Origin: Winslowiella arboricola | GTDB taxonomy: Bacteria > Pseudomonadota > Gammaproteobacteria > Enterobacterales > Enterobacteriaceae | Assembly: GCF_025527015.1 (NCBI RefSeq) | Contig: NZ_JAODIM010000043.1 | Span: 1,116,001 to 1,180,000, forward strand | DNA length: 64,000 nt | Direction: 5' to 3' | Shown: in pieces, positions 48,022 to 58,276 of the stretch | Layout: each line of letters opens with the position of its first letter | Position numbering within the stretch: position 1 is the first letter of the stretch | The notes under the pieces: model-generated | What the model was told of the DNA's origin: nothing | What the model saw: the letters and a program-made list of their open reading frames with translations, nothing else | The model's database searches: none | Made by a program: the position numbers and the translations under genes

Positions 48022-48049
48022 GCTTGTTACTGTTAAATCAGGCAAACCC
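48021..48049 (+). promoter_or_regulatory. Ribonucleic antiterminator (RAT) site 2
   Basis: GGCTTGTTACTG...TCAGGCAAACCC immediately after the licT stop, a second RAT-like element as in the bgl operon of E. coli, where two sites flank bglG. A hairpin with GGGCA/TGCCC near 48085-48105 follows, but the terminator is less clear than at site 1. Confidence 0.65.
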
Positions 48050-48126
48050 CAGAGGAAGCAAGGTGTCCGGTTAATACCGGCGATTGTTTACGGGCATCTG
48101 TTGCCCAGAATCTGGAGAATCAATCA

Positions 48127-50070
48127 GTGGATTATCAACAAACAGCACGCCGTATTATTGAGCATCTCGGTGGTGCAACCAATATCAGTTCCGTTTTTCA
48201 CTGCATTACGCGGTTGCGCTTTAGCCTGAAGGACAACAACAGAGCAGACCGAAACGCGCTTGCAGACCTGGACGGCGTGATGGGCGTTAACCTGTCTGGC
48301 GATCAGTTCCAGGTAATCATCGGAAATAAGGTGACGCAGGTATACAGGGCGATTCAGGATGAAGTGCCTGCGCTGGCCGCCGCTGAAAAACAGGAAAGTG
48401 TGGATACTACACAGAAAAAGCGCCGTAACCCAGTATCGCTGGCGTTTGAAATCATTTCAGGCATTTTTTCTCCCATCATTCCGGCTATTGCCGGTGCAGG
48501 TATTCTGAAAGGGATTCTGTCACTGTTTGTCACACTGGGATGGGTCGAAGCGACAAATCAGACCTACCAGATAATGGTCGCCATCAGTGATGCTGTTTTC
48601 TATTTTATGCCGATGGTGCTGGCCTTCAGCGCGGGCCTGAAGTTTGGGGCTAACCCGTATCTGTCCGTTGCGCTGGCCGCTACGCTTTTCCATCCGACAT
48701 TATCTGCCCTCTTCCGCACCGGTGATCCGGTTTCCTTTGCTGGTCTGAGCGTTTCGCCGGTGTCATATGCCAACTCAGTCATTCCTGTCGTGCTGTCAGT
48801 ATGGGTGCTGAGTTACGTTGAGCGCTTCTTTAATCGCATTATTCCTGCGGCTGTCAGAACAATGTTTTCGCCCCTGCTCAGCCTGATGGTTGTTGCGCCG
48901 CTGATGCTGATTGTTATTGGCCCGGCGGGTATATCGGTAGGTAATGCGCTGTCTGGCGGAATTATCTGGCTGGTGAATAACATGGGACCGTTTGCCGGAA
49001 TTATTGTCGGTGGCACACTCTCGCTGATGATCATAACCGGCATGCACTATGTGCTCGTACCCATCATCATCAACAATATTACCCGCCTGGGTTACGATCC
49101 TATTAAGCCCATCATGTTTGCAGCCAACTTTGGTCAGGCCGGAGCTGCATTCGGTGTGTTCCTGCGCTCGCGCAGTAAAAAGACCAAATCACTCGCACTT
49201 TCCACGTCATTCAGCGCCCTGATGGGGGTAACTGAACCGGCCATGTACGGCATTAATATCCGCTTCAAGAAGCCATTCGCCGCTGCTCTGATTGGAGGGG
49301 CTGCTGGGGGATGCCTGGCTATGACGATGGGTGCCAAGGCTTACGCCTATGCACTGGCAGGGTTGTCCGGATTGCCGTCACTGGCAGGAGAAGGATTCGT
49401 CTGGGCACTGGCGAGTATGGCCCTTGCCTTTGCGGTTGCAGCCGGACTCACGGTGGTGCTGGGATTTGAGGAAAAACCTGAGCAGTCAGCACCCGAAGCA
49501 TCAGTGTCTTCTCAGGCAGCTACGACAGCAATGCCACTGAACAATGCTGTTGCCTTTTCAGCTAACGAAACATTACATGCTGGGGTCAGTCCTGTCAGCG
49601 CCAGCCCTTCTGAGCGGCTGTTTGCACCATGTTCAGGCCAGCTTACGCCACTCAGTGAATTAAGCGATCCGGTATTTGCTGATGAAGTTTTCGGCAAGGG
49701 AATTGCCATCGTCCCGCTGAATGGAGAACTGGTGTCACCGGTTAACGGTCGTGTGGGTTCAGTCTTTGCTACGAATCATGCAATTACACTGGAGAGTAAT
49801 TCGGGGGCGGAGGTGTTAATCCACATCGGCATCGACACGGTCAAATTGAATGGGCGACACTTCACAAGGCTTGTCGAGGACGGTCAGGAAGTCACTATCG
49901 GGCAGCCTCTCATCAACTTTAATCTTGATGCACTCATCGCAGAAAACATTGATCCCAGCGTCATTGTCATCGTGACGAATACCGACAACTACGGCGATAT
50001 CAGCCTGATTTCTAATGGGCATGTGGAAACGCGCGACGAATTTTTAAAACTGGCAGCGACGGCTGCATAA
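48127..50070 (+). CDS. PTS beta-glucoside EIIBCA permease (BglF-like)
   Basis: 647 residues, domains in order B-C-A. EIIB with phosphocysteine C26 (VFHCITRLRFSLKD), EIIC of about ten helices (100-460) with GVTEPAMYGIN, and an EIIA crr-like domain from about 490 with LNGELVSPVNG and the active His H566 in LIHIGIDTVKLNG. Imports and phosphorylates aryl-beta-glucosides such as salicin or arbutin, and controls LicT. Start is GTG with GGAG upstream. Followed after 11 bp by the phospho-beta-glucosidase. Confidence 0.93.
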   Translation: MDYQQTARRIIEHLGGATNISSVFHCITRLRFSLKDNNRADRNALADLDGVMGVNLSGDQFQVIIGNKVTQVYRAIQDEVPALAAAEKQESVDTTQKKRRNPVSLAFEIISGIFSPIIPAIAGAGILKGILSLFVTLGWVEATNQTYQIMVAISDAVFYFMPMVLAFSAGLKFGANPYLSVALAATLFHPTLSALFRTGDPVSFAGLSVSPVSYANSVIPVVLSVWVLSYVERFFNRIIPAAVRTMFSPLLSLMVVAPLMLIVIGPAGISVGNALSGGIIWLVNNMGPFAGIIVGGTLSLMIITGMHYVLVPIIINNITRLGYDPIKPIMFAANFGQAGAAFGVFLRSRSKKTKSLALSTSFSALMGVTEPAMYGINIRFKKPFAAALIGGAAGGCLAMTMGAKAYAYALAGLSGLPSLAGEGFVWALASMALAFAVAAGLTVVLGFEEKPEQSAPEASVSSQAATTAMPLNNAVAFSANETLHAGVSPVSASPSERLFAPCSGQLTPLSELSDPVFADEVFGKGIAIVPLNGELVSPVNGRVGSVFATNHAITLESNSGAEVLIHIGIDTVKLNGRHFTRLVEDGQEVTIGQPLINFNLDALIAENIDPSVIVIVTNTDNYGDISLISNGHVETRDEFLKLAATAA

Positions 50071-50081
50071 GGGGAGAGTAA

Positions 50082-51551
<1,470 letters not shown>

Positions 51552-51556
51552 TCCAG

Positions 51557-51593
51557 CCTGTAACAGGGCAGCGATTTGCAGCCCTGTTACAGG
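51557..51593 (+). terminator. Large hairpin after the beta-glucoside operon
   Basis: CCTGTAACAGGGC (51557-51569) pairs perfectly with GCCCTGTTACAGG (51581-51593). No long T run, but position just after the last gene suggests transcript-end function. Confidence 0.6.
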
Positions 51594-51682
51594 TCATTGA
51601 CCTAATTTAAAGCGAGGCCTTTAAAGCTCTGAGTATAGTCTGGCGGGTTGTATTGAATTCATGGGCTACAGCACCTTACCAG

Positions 51683-51726
51683 CCAGCCACCCAATTGCTC
51701 CCCAAATGACGCGGATTTCAACGCAT
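51683..51726. repeat. Integrase-arm-like sequence inside the island
   Basis: 51700-51722 matches 62430-62452 at 22 of 23 positions (CCCCAAATG then CGCGGATTTCAAC); CCAGCC-rich bases before it also align with 62413-62425. At 62.4 kb this sequence lies between the integrase and the tRNA, so the copy here looks like a leftover of an earlier integrase-proximal end. Confidence 0.65.
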
Positions 51727-51820
51727 ATCCAGACCGAAATTATTGCCAGATCGGCTGAGCTGGAATACCCCCAGGGGTGATATTGCCCGGATATTGTCCG
51801 GGTCATATCGTGACAGGCTG

Positions 51821-52237
51821 TCACCGGCTCCAGTCTTCCAGCTTCAGGTCCGGTATGCGCGTAAACTCTCTCACATTATTTGTCACCAGAAAGGTGCAGG
51901 CGGCAACGGCATGTCCGGCAATGGGCGTGTCGTTCGGGCCACCAGGCGTGCCGGCAGCGGTCAGTGCGGCTTTGATTTCTGTGGTCGCGTCCACCGCGGC
52001 TCGATCCCAGGGCAGGACGGCGTCAAGTCGGGCGCAGAACGCGTCAACCAGCTGCGCGTGACGCGGGGAAGCCTTTTTTCCTGTCGCCCCGAAGCGCATT
52101 TCGGCATAGGTGATGGCCGACACCATGATGCGGTGGTTGCGCAGCACCGCCTGCTCCAGGCGGTTCTGAACCGCTTCCGGCTGCTCGCACATGATGCAGG
52201 AGCAGATGCAGGTATCCGGCATATACGCTTTATTCAC
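51821..52237 (-). CDS. VapC-type PIN-domain toxin, second copy
   Basis: 138 residues, PIN domain with D8 (MPDTC), E46 (TYAEM) and D103 (GPNDTPIAGHA), and the LVTNNVREFTRIPDLKLEDW end. Close to the enteric plasmid-type VapC. GTG start overlaps the vapB stop (GTGA). The nuclease residues are kept, while its antitoxin gene seems to have lost its start codon (see next), so toxicity may be reduced by other changes or antitoxin may come from elsewhere. Confidence 0.85.
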   Translation of the reverse strand: MNKAYMPDTCICSCIMCEQPEAVQNRLEQAVLRNHRIMVSAITYAEMRFGATGKKASPRHAQLVDAFCARLDAVLPWDRAAVDATTEIKAALTAAGTPGGPNDTPIAGHAVAACTFLVTNNVREFTRIPDLKLEDWSR

Positions 52238-52473
52238 AGGTCAAATCTTTCTTCATCGCTGACTACGCCCGCGCGCTCCGCCATAAAGTCCGCGTCGGCC
52301 CTTTCCAGCTGGCTGAACGAGCGCCAGGTGGGCCGGACGGGGCGCAGGATGATGGTGTCGCCTTCGCGGACGATCTCCAGCTCGCTGACGCCGTCAAAGT
52401 CCAGATCGCGGGGCAGAAGGATGGCGCGGTTATTGCCGTTTTTAAAGGCAGATACGTTTACAGTAAAGTGCAG
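52234..52473 (-). pseudogene. VapB-type antitoxin gene without a canonical start codon
   Basis: The frame encodes NVSAFKNGNNRAILLPRDLDFDGVSELEIVREGDTIILRPVRPTWRSFSQLERADADFMAERAGVVSDEERFDL-type sequence, clearly VapB, ending in a TGA that overlaps the vapC GTG. Upstream there is no ATG, GTG or TTG before an in-frame stop; only a CTG at 52473 precedes the conserved region. Relatives begin with Met just before VSVFKNG. Either a start mutation or use of a rare CTG start. Confidence 0.65.
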
Positions 52474-52519
52474 AAACCGCGTATTTTTTAGATCCTCAGA
52501 TCCTCAGCTCCTGAGCGGT

Positions 52520-52900
52520 TTACGCGCCCGGACTGAGTTTCTGCTCAGCTGACGGTTCTTCAGATGGCTGTTGATTAAATTCATTCAGGCGTGCTTCCAT
52601 TTCCCGCGTTACTGACGGGAACGGAACGCTTGTGAAAAGCAGCCACGGGAACCAAAATATAGAAACTATCAGCAGCAGTATGAGAGCAGAAAACTCATAC
52701 CCGAAATGCTGTGCAAGCAGCAGGGTCAGCAGAAGCGTCATTATCGTGCTCACAGGCAGTGAAACGCAGATAAAACTCCACCAGGCGAGGCGATACCATT
52801 TCCGATTAAACTGTATCTGCTCACTGTCCCCGTTGCTGAGCCAGGTGCGCCAGGGCGCAAGGTAGCGCGCTCGCAGCCCGAATAGCTGGTCCTGACTCAT
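52520..52900 (-). CDS. Hypothetical two-helix membrane protein
   Basis: 126 residues: basic N-terminus (GLRARYLAPWRTWL), two adjacent hydrophobic segments (WWSFICVSLPVSTIMTLLLTLLLA and FSALILLLIVSIFWFPWLLFTSV), then a hydrophilic Gln/Glu/Pro-rich tail. No family recognised. Lies in the island between vapB2 and the immunity-like genes. Confidence 0.55.
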   Translation of the reverse strand: MSQDQLFGLRARYLAPWRTWLSNGDSEQIQFNRKWYRLAWWSFICVSLPVSTIMTLLLTLLLAQHFGYEFSALILLLIVSIFWFPWLLFTSVPFPSVTREMEARLNEFNQQPSEEPSAEQKLSPGA

Positions 52901-53003
52901 TAGAAGGACGATTAGCTAAACGCAAAAACCTTCCTGTACCTGAAATGCCAACAGCAGAAAATATAGGCGTGAAAGCGCATAAAACCGAAACGGGGATAAA
53001 AAA

Positions 53004-53267
53004 ATGCTCTTAGAATTTGAATTATGGCTTAAAGAAAACACTAACTACAATGTCGTCATTAATAAAAACGAGCTTAGTGACAGTTTAGTAATTGATATTG
53101 ATGATGATAATAACATTGCTCGCTTCACCGCTTGGGATGACAATAGCTGCATGTTAGAAATAATTGATATTGACAATGATGGATATATTATCAATGAAAG
53201 ATATGACATATCAAACCTCCAGGAACTTACAGATTTATTCAATAAATTTAAAAAGTTATTAAAGTAA
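53004..53267 (+). CDS. TriTu-type immunity protein (orphan)
   Basis: 87 residues, acidic and AT-rich. LEFELWLKENTNYNVVINKNEL..SLVIDIDDDNNIARFTAWDDNSCMLEIIDIDNDGYI resembles the TriTu immunity family (short proteins with ARFTVW..G.C.LE.ID), which neutralise polymorphic or contact-dependent toxins. No toxin gene is adjacent, so this would be an orphan. Its base composition is far more AT-rich than the flanking genes, a sign of separate acquisition. Confidence 0.55.
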   Translation: MLLEFELWLKENTNYNVVINKNELSDSLVIDIDDDNNIARFTAWDDNSCMLEIIDIDNDGYIINERYDISNLQELTDLFNKFKKLLK

Positions 53268-53424
53268 TTTTATTAAGCCTCGCTCCGGGGAAAAATAAAC
53301 ACCTTCGCAGTAAGTACAGGTGCAGATATAGTCTATAACTGGCCTGCCGAAGAAGGTGCTCCCAATACCTGGTAAGCCGCAGGTAAACGAGCACCTGGGA
53401 AAAGAAATTGTTCAGGATAACCCT

Positions 53425-53802
53425 ATGTCAAACACAAAAAAATTTACCGCAAAATGTGTAAATTGTACTAATGAAGATGATGTGCTGACCATCGGTGTCG
53501 GTGATGATGATCAGGATCCAAAAAACTTTTTCATGATCGGACGATTTGATGAAGATGATTTGTCGGTTGATGAGTGCATCGGTTTTCAGACTGAGGCGAC
53601 AAATTTTGAAGTTGCAGGATCTATTGAGTCAGTAGTATTAACAGCTGATAAGTTATCTGTAACTATTAATAGCAAGGGTGAAGCAGAGGCAGGTAACAAA
53701 GAGTTCGAAGCTCTATTACCCGAGAAATATGATCTAACCAAGCTTAAAATTTATCTCACTGAGATATTTGACGGAAGTCGTGTGAAATTGACACTTCGAT
53801 AA
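53425..53802 (+). CDS. Imm10-like immunity protein (orphan)
   Basis: 125 residues: KFTAKCVNCTNEDDVLTIGVGDDDQDPKNFFMIGRFDEDD...VDECIGFQTEATNFEVAGSIESVVLTADKLSVTINSKGEAEAGNKEFEALL, compatible with the Imm10 family of toxin immunity proteins (weak match from memory). ATG at 53425 chosen as the first Met of the conserved part; the frame extends upstream into PGKPQVNEHLGKEIVQDNP, which may be a relic of a toxin C-terminus. Follows another immunity-like gene. Confidence 0.4.
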   Translation: MSNTKKFTAKCVNCTNEDDVLTIGVGDDDQDPKNFFMIGRFDEDDLSVDECIGFQTEATNFEVAGSIESVVLTADKLSVTINSKGEAEAGNKEFEALLPEKYDLTKLKIYLTEIFDGSRVKLTLR

Positions 53803-53805
53803 CAG

Positions 53806-54092
53806 CATACGCTACCTTCGTAGAGGAATATTGGGGAGCTCCAGCATGGAGTGCCCCGTGCCCGTATATAAAACAGGCTTGGCTGAATGTGGGGACTCTT
53901 GGTAGCTTCCATTCTCCGCCGTTCCACCAGCCAAGATTTGATCCTGCTTTTTTAGCATTATCAGCCCAGCGTCCGCAGGTATGCCAGCAATTGCCCGTTG
54001 AGATCCAGACCCTTCCTTTTCAGATGATTAATGGCGAGACTGTATTCCACAATGTGATTGCGGCGTTAATCAATGCAGGAAGGTGCGATTAA
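53806..54092 (+). pseudogene. Unrecognised protein fragment
   Basis: Open frame without a start, reading YATFVEEYWGAPAW...PYIKQAWLNVGTLGSFHSPP and ending QMINGETVFHNVIAALINAGRCD. Composition looks protein-like, so it is probably the 3' end of a truncated gene. Family unknown. Confidence 0.35.
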
Positions 54093-54202
54093 CTTCCTGC
54101 ATCATCCGACTCCCTCAAAACCTCGCCACTTGCGGGCATGCTCTGGTCCCTTTCAGTCCTCTCCTGTTCCGCGCCAATCCGGTGCCGCCCGAACCATGAC
54201 GG

Positions 54203-55123
54203 CTAGCTGACACCTGTCCTTAATTCCGGCACCTCGGCGCAAATCGCAGCAAGGAAATGGATGAAATGCCGCACCCGGGAGGGAATGCGCCGTCCGGCAG
54301 CTGTAACTGCGTTGATCGGAAAGGACGGCGGCGCATGCTGGTTCAGAATTCGTTTGACCTCACCGGAGGCCAGCACATCCGTAAACAACCAGCTCGCGTG
54401 ATGGGCAATGCCGAGACCTGCGAGGACCGCGCCGCGGACATGCTCGGCGTCATTTGTGCGGAACGCTCCCGCACCGTCGATCGTGACCTGCCGGCCGTCT
54501 AAATGAAAATCCCACCCTGTGACATCACCCTGGTAGATATAGCTGATACGCTGGTGATTGCGCAGTTCGTCTAACGTTTGCGGTGTACCGTGTTGAGCAA
54601 GATAGCTGGCGGAGGCCATGGTAATCATCTGCATGTCGCCGATGCGTCGGGCGAAGAGAGCTGAATCCGAAAGCCGACCGATCCGTACCGCGACGTCTAT
54701 CCCCTCCCCGATAAGGTCAACGTGCCGCCCGGAGACTTCCATCTCGATTGCGACGTCCGGGAAAGAGTCCCTAAAATCGGATAGCCGCGGAATGACGAAC
54801 ATTCTCCCGAAGGCTGGCGGAAGGGTCACGCGGACCAGCCCTGAGGGTGTCGATTGCCCTTCAAGGATCTTCTCTTCTGCGGAGTCGAGATCCTGAAGGA
54901 TGCGGACGGTGGCCTCGTAATAATCCTGCCCTGTCGGCGTCACTGCAAGGGAACGTGAATTTCTCGCAAGGAGTTGCGTCCCAAGCCGCGCTTCAAGCAC
55001 AGCGAGCTGTTTGCTGGCGGTCGGCTGGCTTACGTTCAGATCCCGCGCTGCCTGCGAAAAGCTTCCACTTTCGACGATGCGCGCGAACATCCGCATTGCG
55101 CCTAATTTATCCACCACTTTCAT
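54203..55123 (-). CDS. LysR-family regulator
   Basis: 306 residues. N-terminal HTH (MRMFARIVESGSFSQAARDLNVSQPTASKQLAVLEARLGTQLLARNSRSLAVTPTG) of the DsdC/AaeR-like subgroup, then an effector domain. Divergent from the glutathione S-transferase gene with about 330 bp between, so it probably controls it. Confidence 0.85.
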   Translation of the reverse strand: MKVVDKLGAMRMFARIVESGSFSQAARDLNVSQPTASKQLAVLEARLGTQLLARNSRSLAVTPTGQDYYEATVRILQDLDSAEEKILEGQSTPSGLVRVTLPPAFGRMFVIPRLSDFRDSFPDVAIEMEVSGRHVDLIGEGIDVAVRIGRLSDSALFARRIGDMQMITMASASYLAQHGTPQTLDELRNHQRISYIYQGDVTGWDFHLDGRQVTIDGAGAFRTNDAEHVRGAVLAGLGIAHHASWLFTDVLASGEVKRILNQHAPPSFPINAVTAAGRRIPSRVRHFIHFLAAICAEVPELRTGVS

Positions 55124-55455
55124 TCCGCAAAAGAATAGAAGACATAATGATTTCCGGTTTTACCTGATTTGCTTAATGACTTTAACTGGCGGGCGAAAGG
55201 ATACTTTATGACCAGCTCCTGGACCGGCAAGTTCCCTGCGGACGGTTGGCAACATCGCGTACTGCCACGCTGTTTATCCCTAAAGGGCGTCGATCGGGCT
55301 TACTGATCAGTCCACAATTCATCCTACACATATTTATCGATAAATTATTAAAAAGAATAGATGGTATGCCATATAGGTCAATATCATTCTCTGGGGGAAT
55401 ATGGGTATATTTATTCGACCGCCCGGTCACGGGCCTCCAGCGGAAAGGAATAGTT

Positions 55456-56127
55456 ATGACGATCAAGATTTATGGCGATCCCGGCTCGGGCAGCTTGCGT
55501 CGCGTTACCACCGCCGCGAAGATCATGGGCGTTGAAATCGAACGCGTGAACGTCGATCTGTTTAAGGGCGAAAGCCAGACCGACGAATTCAAATCACGTC
55601 TCAATCCCCACGGTTTAACGCCGGTTCTGGAAGATGGCGATTTCATTCTCTATGAAGCCGCTGCGATTAATCTTTATCTGGCCAGTAAGGTAAACTCCCC
55701 GCTGATCGGAACCACGGAGAAAGATCGGTTTCAGGTTCTTCAGTGGATGTTCTGGTCGGGCGAGCAATGGCGCATCTTCGCAACCACCCTTTTCGATGAG
55801 CGGGTCGGGAAGCCGGTCACGGGTCAGCCGAAGAACGAACCGGTGATTGCGTTTGCTGAGGACAAGTTTCGCGCTGCGGCGAAGGTGCTCGATCAGCATC
55901 TTGAAGGCCGCAAATTCATGGTTGGCCAGTCTCTGACCCTTGCTGATTTCGATATTGCGGGACCCTTCTCCCAGATCGATCGTTCAAAGCCTCCCCTCCG
56001 GGACTATCCAAACCTCATGGCCTGGCACGACAATCTGCTCCGGTCTATCCCGGAGTGGGCGGAGACGAAGGCTGAGGTTGACAACCGTTTTGACAGCTTC
56101 CTGAAGAGCGTCGGCGTGAGGTTGTAA
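55456..56127 (+). CDS. Glutathione S-transferase family protein
   Basis: 223 residues. Thioredoxin-like N-domain (MTIKIYGDPGSGSLRRVTTAAKIMGVEIERVNVDL...LNPHGLTPVLEDGDFILYEAAAINLYLAS) and the all-helical C-domain (GRKFMVGQSLTLADFDIAGPF, the N-capping ADF motif). GPSxxN-type Ser/Cys near residue 10-12 may activate glutathione. AAAGGAA upstream. Divergent from a LysR gene; likely detoxifies an electrophile. Confidence 0.88.
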   Translation: MTIKIYGDPGSGSLRRVTTAAKIMGVEIERVNVDLFKGESQTDEFKSRLNPHGLTPVLEDGDFILYEAAAINLYLASKVNSPLIGTTEKDRFQVLQWMFWSGEQWRIFATTLFDERVGKPVTGQPKNEPVIAFAEDKFRAAAKVLDQHLEGRKFMVGQSLTLADFDIAGPFSQIDRSKPPLRDYPNLMAWHDNLLRSIPEWAETKAEVDNRFDSFLKSVGVRL

Positions 56128-56893
56128 GCTTCAGGGCCAGCGCGCCGGGTTCCTTTATGCAGGTTCATCACGTTCACTGACGTGCTGGCGGCGGGAATGC
56201 TGTCCGGATAAGGAAATATTCATGACGGTGAAGCCTCAGTGCGGCGCGGGGGCGCATCTGCGGTCGGTTTTATCCGTCAGAAGGCGCCGGGTGCCCGGCC
56301 GGCAAAAAAAGAGGACATCCGTCAAATCAGATGTAACTTCAGATAAGATTGGCGCCCCCTTTTTTCAGAAGAAAACAATTTTGAATGATTTTTTTTCTGA
56401 CGGCATTTGTGAATGCATCCTTCCCATCACAGCTGATGTCTCTCCTGCTTTTCCTCCAGATATACGGACTTCTGCTTGTGTAACGCCAGATGGAGAATTA
56501 AGAAAACTTTTTTAAAAGACTGTTTTCTCATCTTCCTGAACTAACTGAAAGGCCTCCCGCAGAGCTTTTATATCTTACCAGCTTTCATTATCACCAGAGA
56601 TATTACATATCCGAAAACTGCTGATACTCACGCTCACTCATGGCTCGAAGAATATTGTTTTTATTCCTGAATGCAGCATTAAATATAACAACCTTCTTTT
56701 AATAAAATGTAAAAGCGAACAATACCTCATAGGCACACAATGATTATACAGATCATTATTTTAATAATTATTATTTGTCCGGGCATTTTCTACTTCAAAT
56801 ACATTTTTTGACCGGTCTTATTCAGCGTCAAACCTGGACCATGGTAGAGTTGACTTAAATGTGAACAGTCATAAACCCGGAGAGGATAAAACT
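56128..56893. other. Mostly non-coding region with one tiny ORF
   Basis: About 770 bp. The frame 56222-56515 has odd composition and no ribosome site and is rejected. From 56540 the DNA is very AT-rich; it contains the 23-residue hydrophobic ORF at 56740 and the promoter of the LuxR gene. Confidence 0.45.
56740..56811 (+). CDS. Putative 23-residue membrane peptide
   Basis: ATG to TGA encoding MIIQIIILIIIICPGIFYFK then YIF. It has one membrane segment of about 15 residues and a basic/aromatic C-terminus, like YohP, Ibs or ShoB small membrane peptides. Ribosome site weak (AGGCAC). AT-rich DNA makes such frames likely by chance, so confidence is low. Confidence 0.3.
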   Translation: MIIQIIILIIIICPGIFYFKYIF

Positions 56894-57613
56894 ATGAAAG
56901 ATGACACAGAAATACTTATACCTGCAATGATGACACAAACTTTTGACTTACTGGCCGACCCCGTTACTATCGTCAATAAACATTCCCGCATCATACATGC
57001 CAATCCGGCTCTTGCCAGGCTGTGCAACGTACCCGGTAACTCATTTCTGAACGGAAAGGAGTATGAAGAGGTACAGTCAAAGCTGTTTGAGGATGAAGAA
57101 TCCAGAAATCACTGGAAGGAACAAGATAAGAAAATTCTCGATAATCCTTCTATTCAACTGAGAATGCTTGAAATACACCCCGGCAGCACTGAATCCCCCT
57201 TTATCTGTACCAAAATGCCGCTTTTCAACGGGCAAAGGGAATGCGTCGGTTCAGTGCACCACATAAAATATCTCGAGGTCTTCCGGCCCAATGACTTCGT
57301 CAGGGGACGGCTGCCCGGCTCACTGTTACTCAACAGACCAGGCGATATTTTTAATGAGCGGGAATGCGAAATCATTTTTCTTAAACTGCAGGGCATGACA
57401 AACAGAAATATTGCTGATGTGCTCTACCGATCCAGCCGCACAATAGAAAACTCGATGCAAAGGATGTATAACAAAGCCGGCGTTAACCATCTCGACGAAT
57501 TTATAGATTACTGTGAAAAAAGAGATTTTCACCGGTATCTGCCGCAGAAGTTTCTGGTAAAAAAACGCCTCGGATTCGATACCAGCGATGATGCCGATTA
57601 CTATCTTGACTGA
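56894..57613 (+). CDS. PAS-LuxR-type transcriptional regulator
   Basis: 239 residues. N-terminal PAS-like sensor (MMTQTFDLLADPVTIVNKHSRIIHANPALARLCNV... about 10-130) and a C-terminal GerE/LuxR HTH (FNERECEIIFLKLQGMTNRNIADVLYRSSRTIENSMQRMYNKAGV). ATG at 56894 follows GGAGAGG. Followed by a hairpin (57682-57717) and small membrane protein genes. It may control them, but only position suggests this. Confidence 0.8.
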   Translation: MKDDTEILIPAMMTQTFDLLADPVTIVNKHSRIIHANPALARLCNVPGNSFLNGKEYEEVQSKLFEDEESRNHWKEQDKKILDNPSIQLRMLEIHPGSTESPFICTKMPLFNGQRECVGSVHHIKYLEVFRPNDFVRGRLPGSLLLNRPGDIFNERECEIIFLKLQGMTNRNIADVLYRSSRTIENSMQRMYNKAGVNHLDEFIDYCEKRDFHRYLPQKFLVKKRLGFDTSDDADYYLD

Positions 57614-57681
57614 TTTTTCCTCGCCATATGGCAGCGGCATACATCAGCCGCTGTGACACTGCATCATATTCACTGCGCATG

Positions 57682-57717
57682 GGTATAAATTACCCGAAAC
57701 ATTGGGTGGTTTATACC
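57682..57717 (+). terminator. Hairpin after the LuxR-type gene
   Basis: GGTATAAA (57682-57689) pairs with TTTATACC (57710-57717), with TACCC/GGGT continuing inward; followed by TTTCTTTCCC. Probable terminator. Confidence 0.55.
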
Positions 57718-57772
57718 TTTCTTTCCCAGTAAAACTGACTATTATTTACCCTGTTTTTAGGGTGTTTATTTT

Positions 57773-58054
57773 ATGATTAATTTCCTGGGTTTAAGAAGCA
57801 TACATGGAATATCTGTTTTACTGATAACTGTTGTGATCTGTTTTGCGGGATTTCTTTCCGGCACACTCAGGTCAGATGAGAAACTGACCCGTATTTCTGT
57901 TATGAGAAATACCGGCTGCGCAGTGACTCTGGGGTCAGTGCTTTTTGTATGCGCCCTGTTTTCTGACCTGCTCGTCTCAGAGTTAATTATGGCTGCCGGT
58001 ATAGCGTCCCTGTGCTTCCCATATATTATAAAATTTACAAAGGTCGCTTCCTGA
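57773..58054 (+). CDS. Hypothetical small membrane protein
   Basis: 93 residues with three hydrophobic segments (GISVLLITVVICFAGFLSG; GCAVTLGSVLFVCALFSDLL; LIMAAGIASLCFPYII). No family recognised. Lies after the LuxR-type gene; ribosome site weak. Confidence 0.45.
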   Translation: MINFLGLRSIHGISVLLITVVICFAGFLSGTLRSDEKLTRISVMRNTGCAVTLGSVLFVCALFSDLLVSELIMAAGIASLCFPYIIKFTKVAS

Positions 58055-58276
58055 CTCCTTATGTGACGCAGGAATAAGCGACCTTATAAATGAAGCCGGC
58101 AACGGGGAAATACAATAATAACAAACAAAAATAAATGGCTGCAATCCGGCAATATGGATCTTCCTCATGTCCGAGAGTCATTTTAGCATTGCTTTATTTC
58201 AGAATTTTCGAAGCCTTACATCCCTGTAACCGGGCTTTTGCTTTCAGTGCTCTCTAGCCCCTGTCAGGAACAGCTA

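Noticed and set aside
51743..52552. 269-residue plus-strand frame
   Set aside because: Antisense of the second vapBC locus.
56222..56515. 97-residue frame after the GST gene
   Set aside because: Low-complexity basic start, no ribosome site, no similarity; probably chance.
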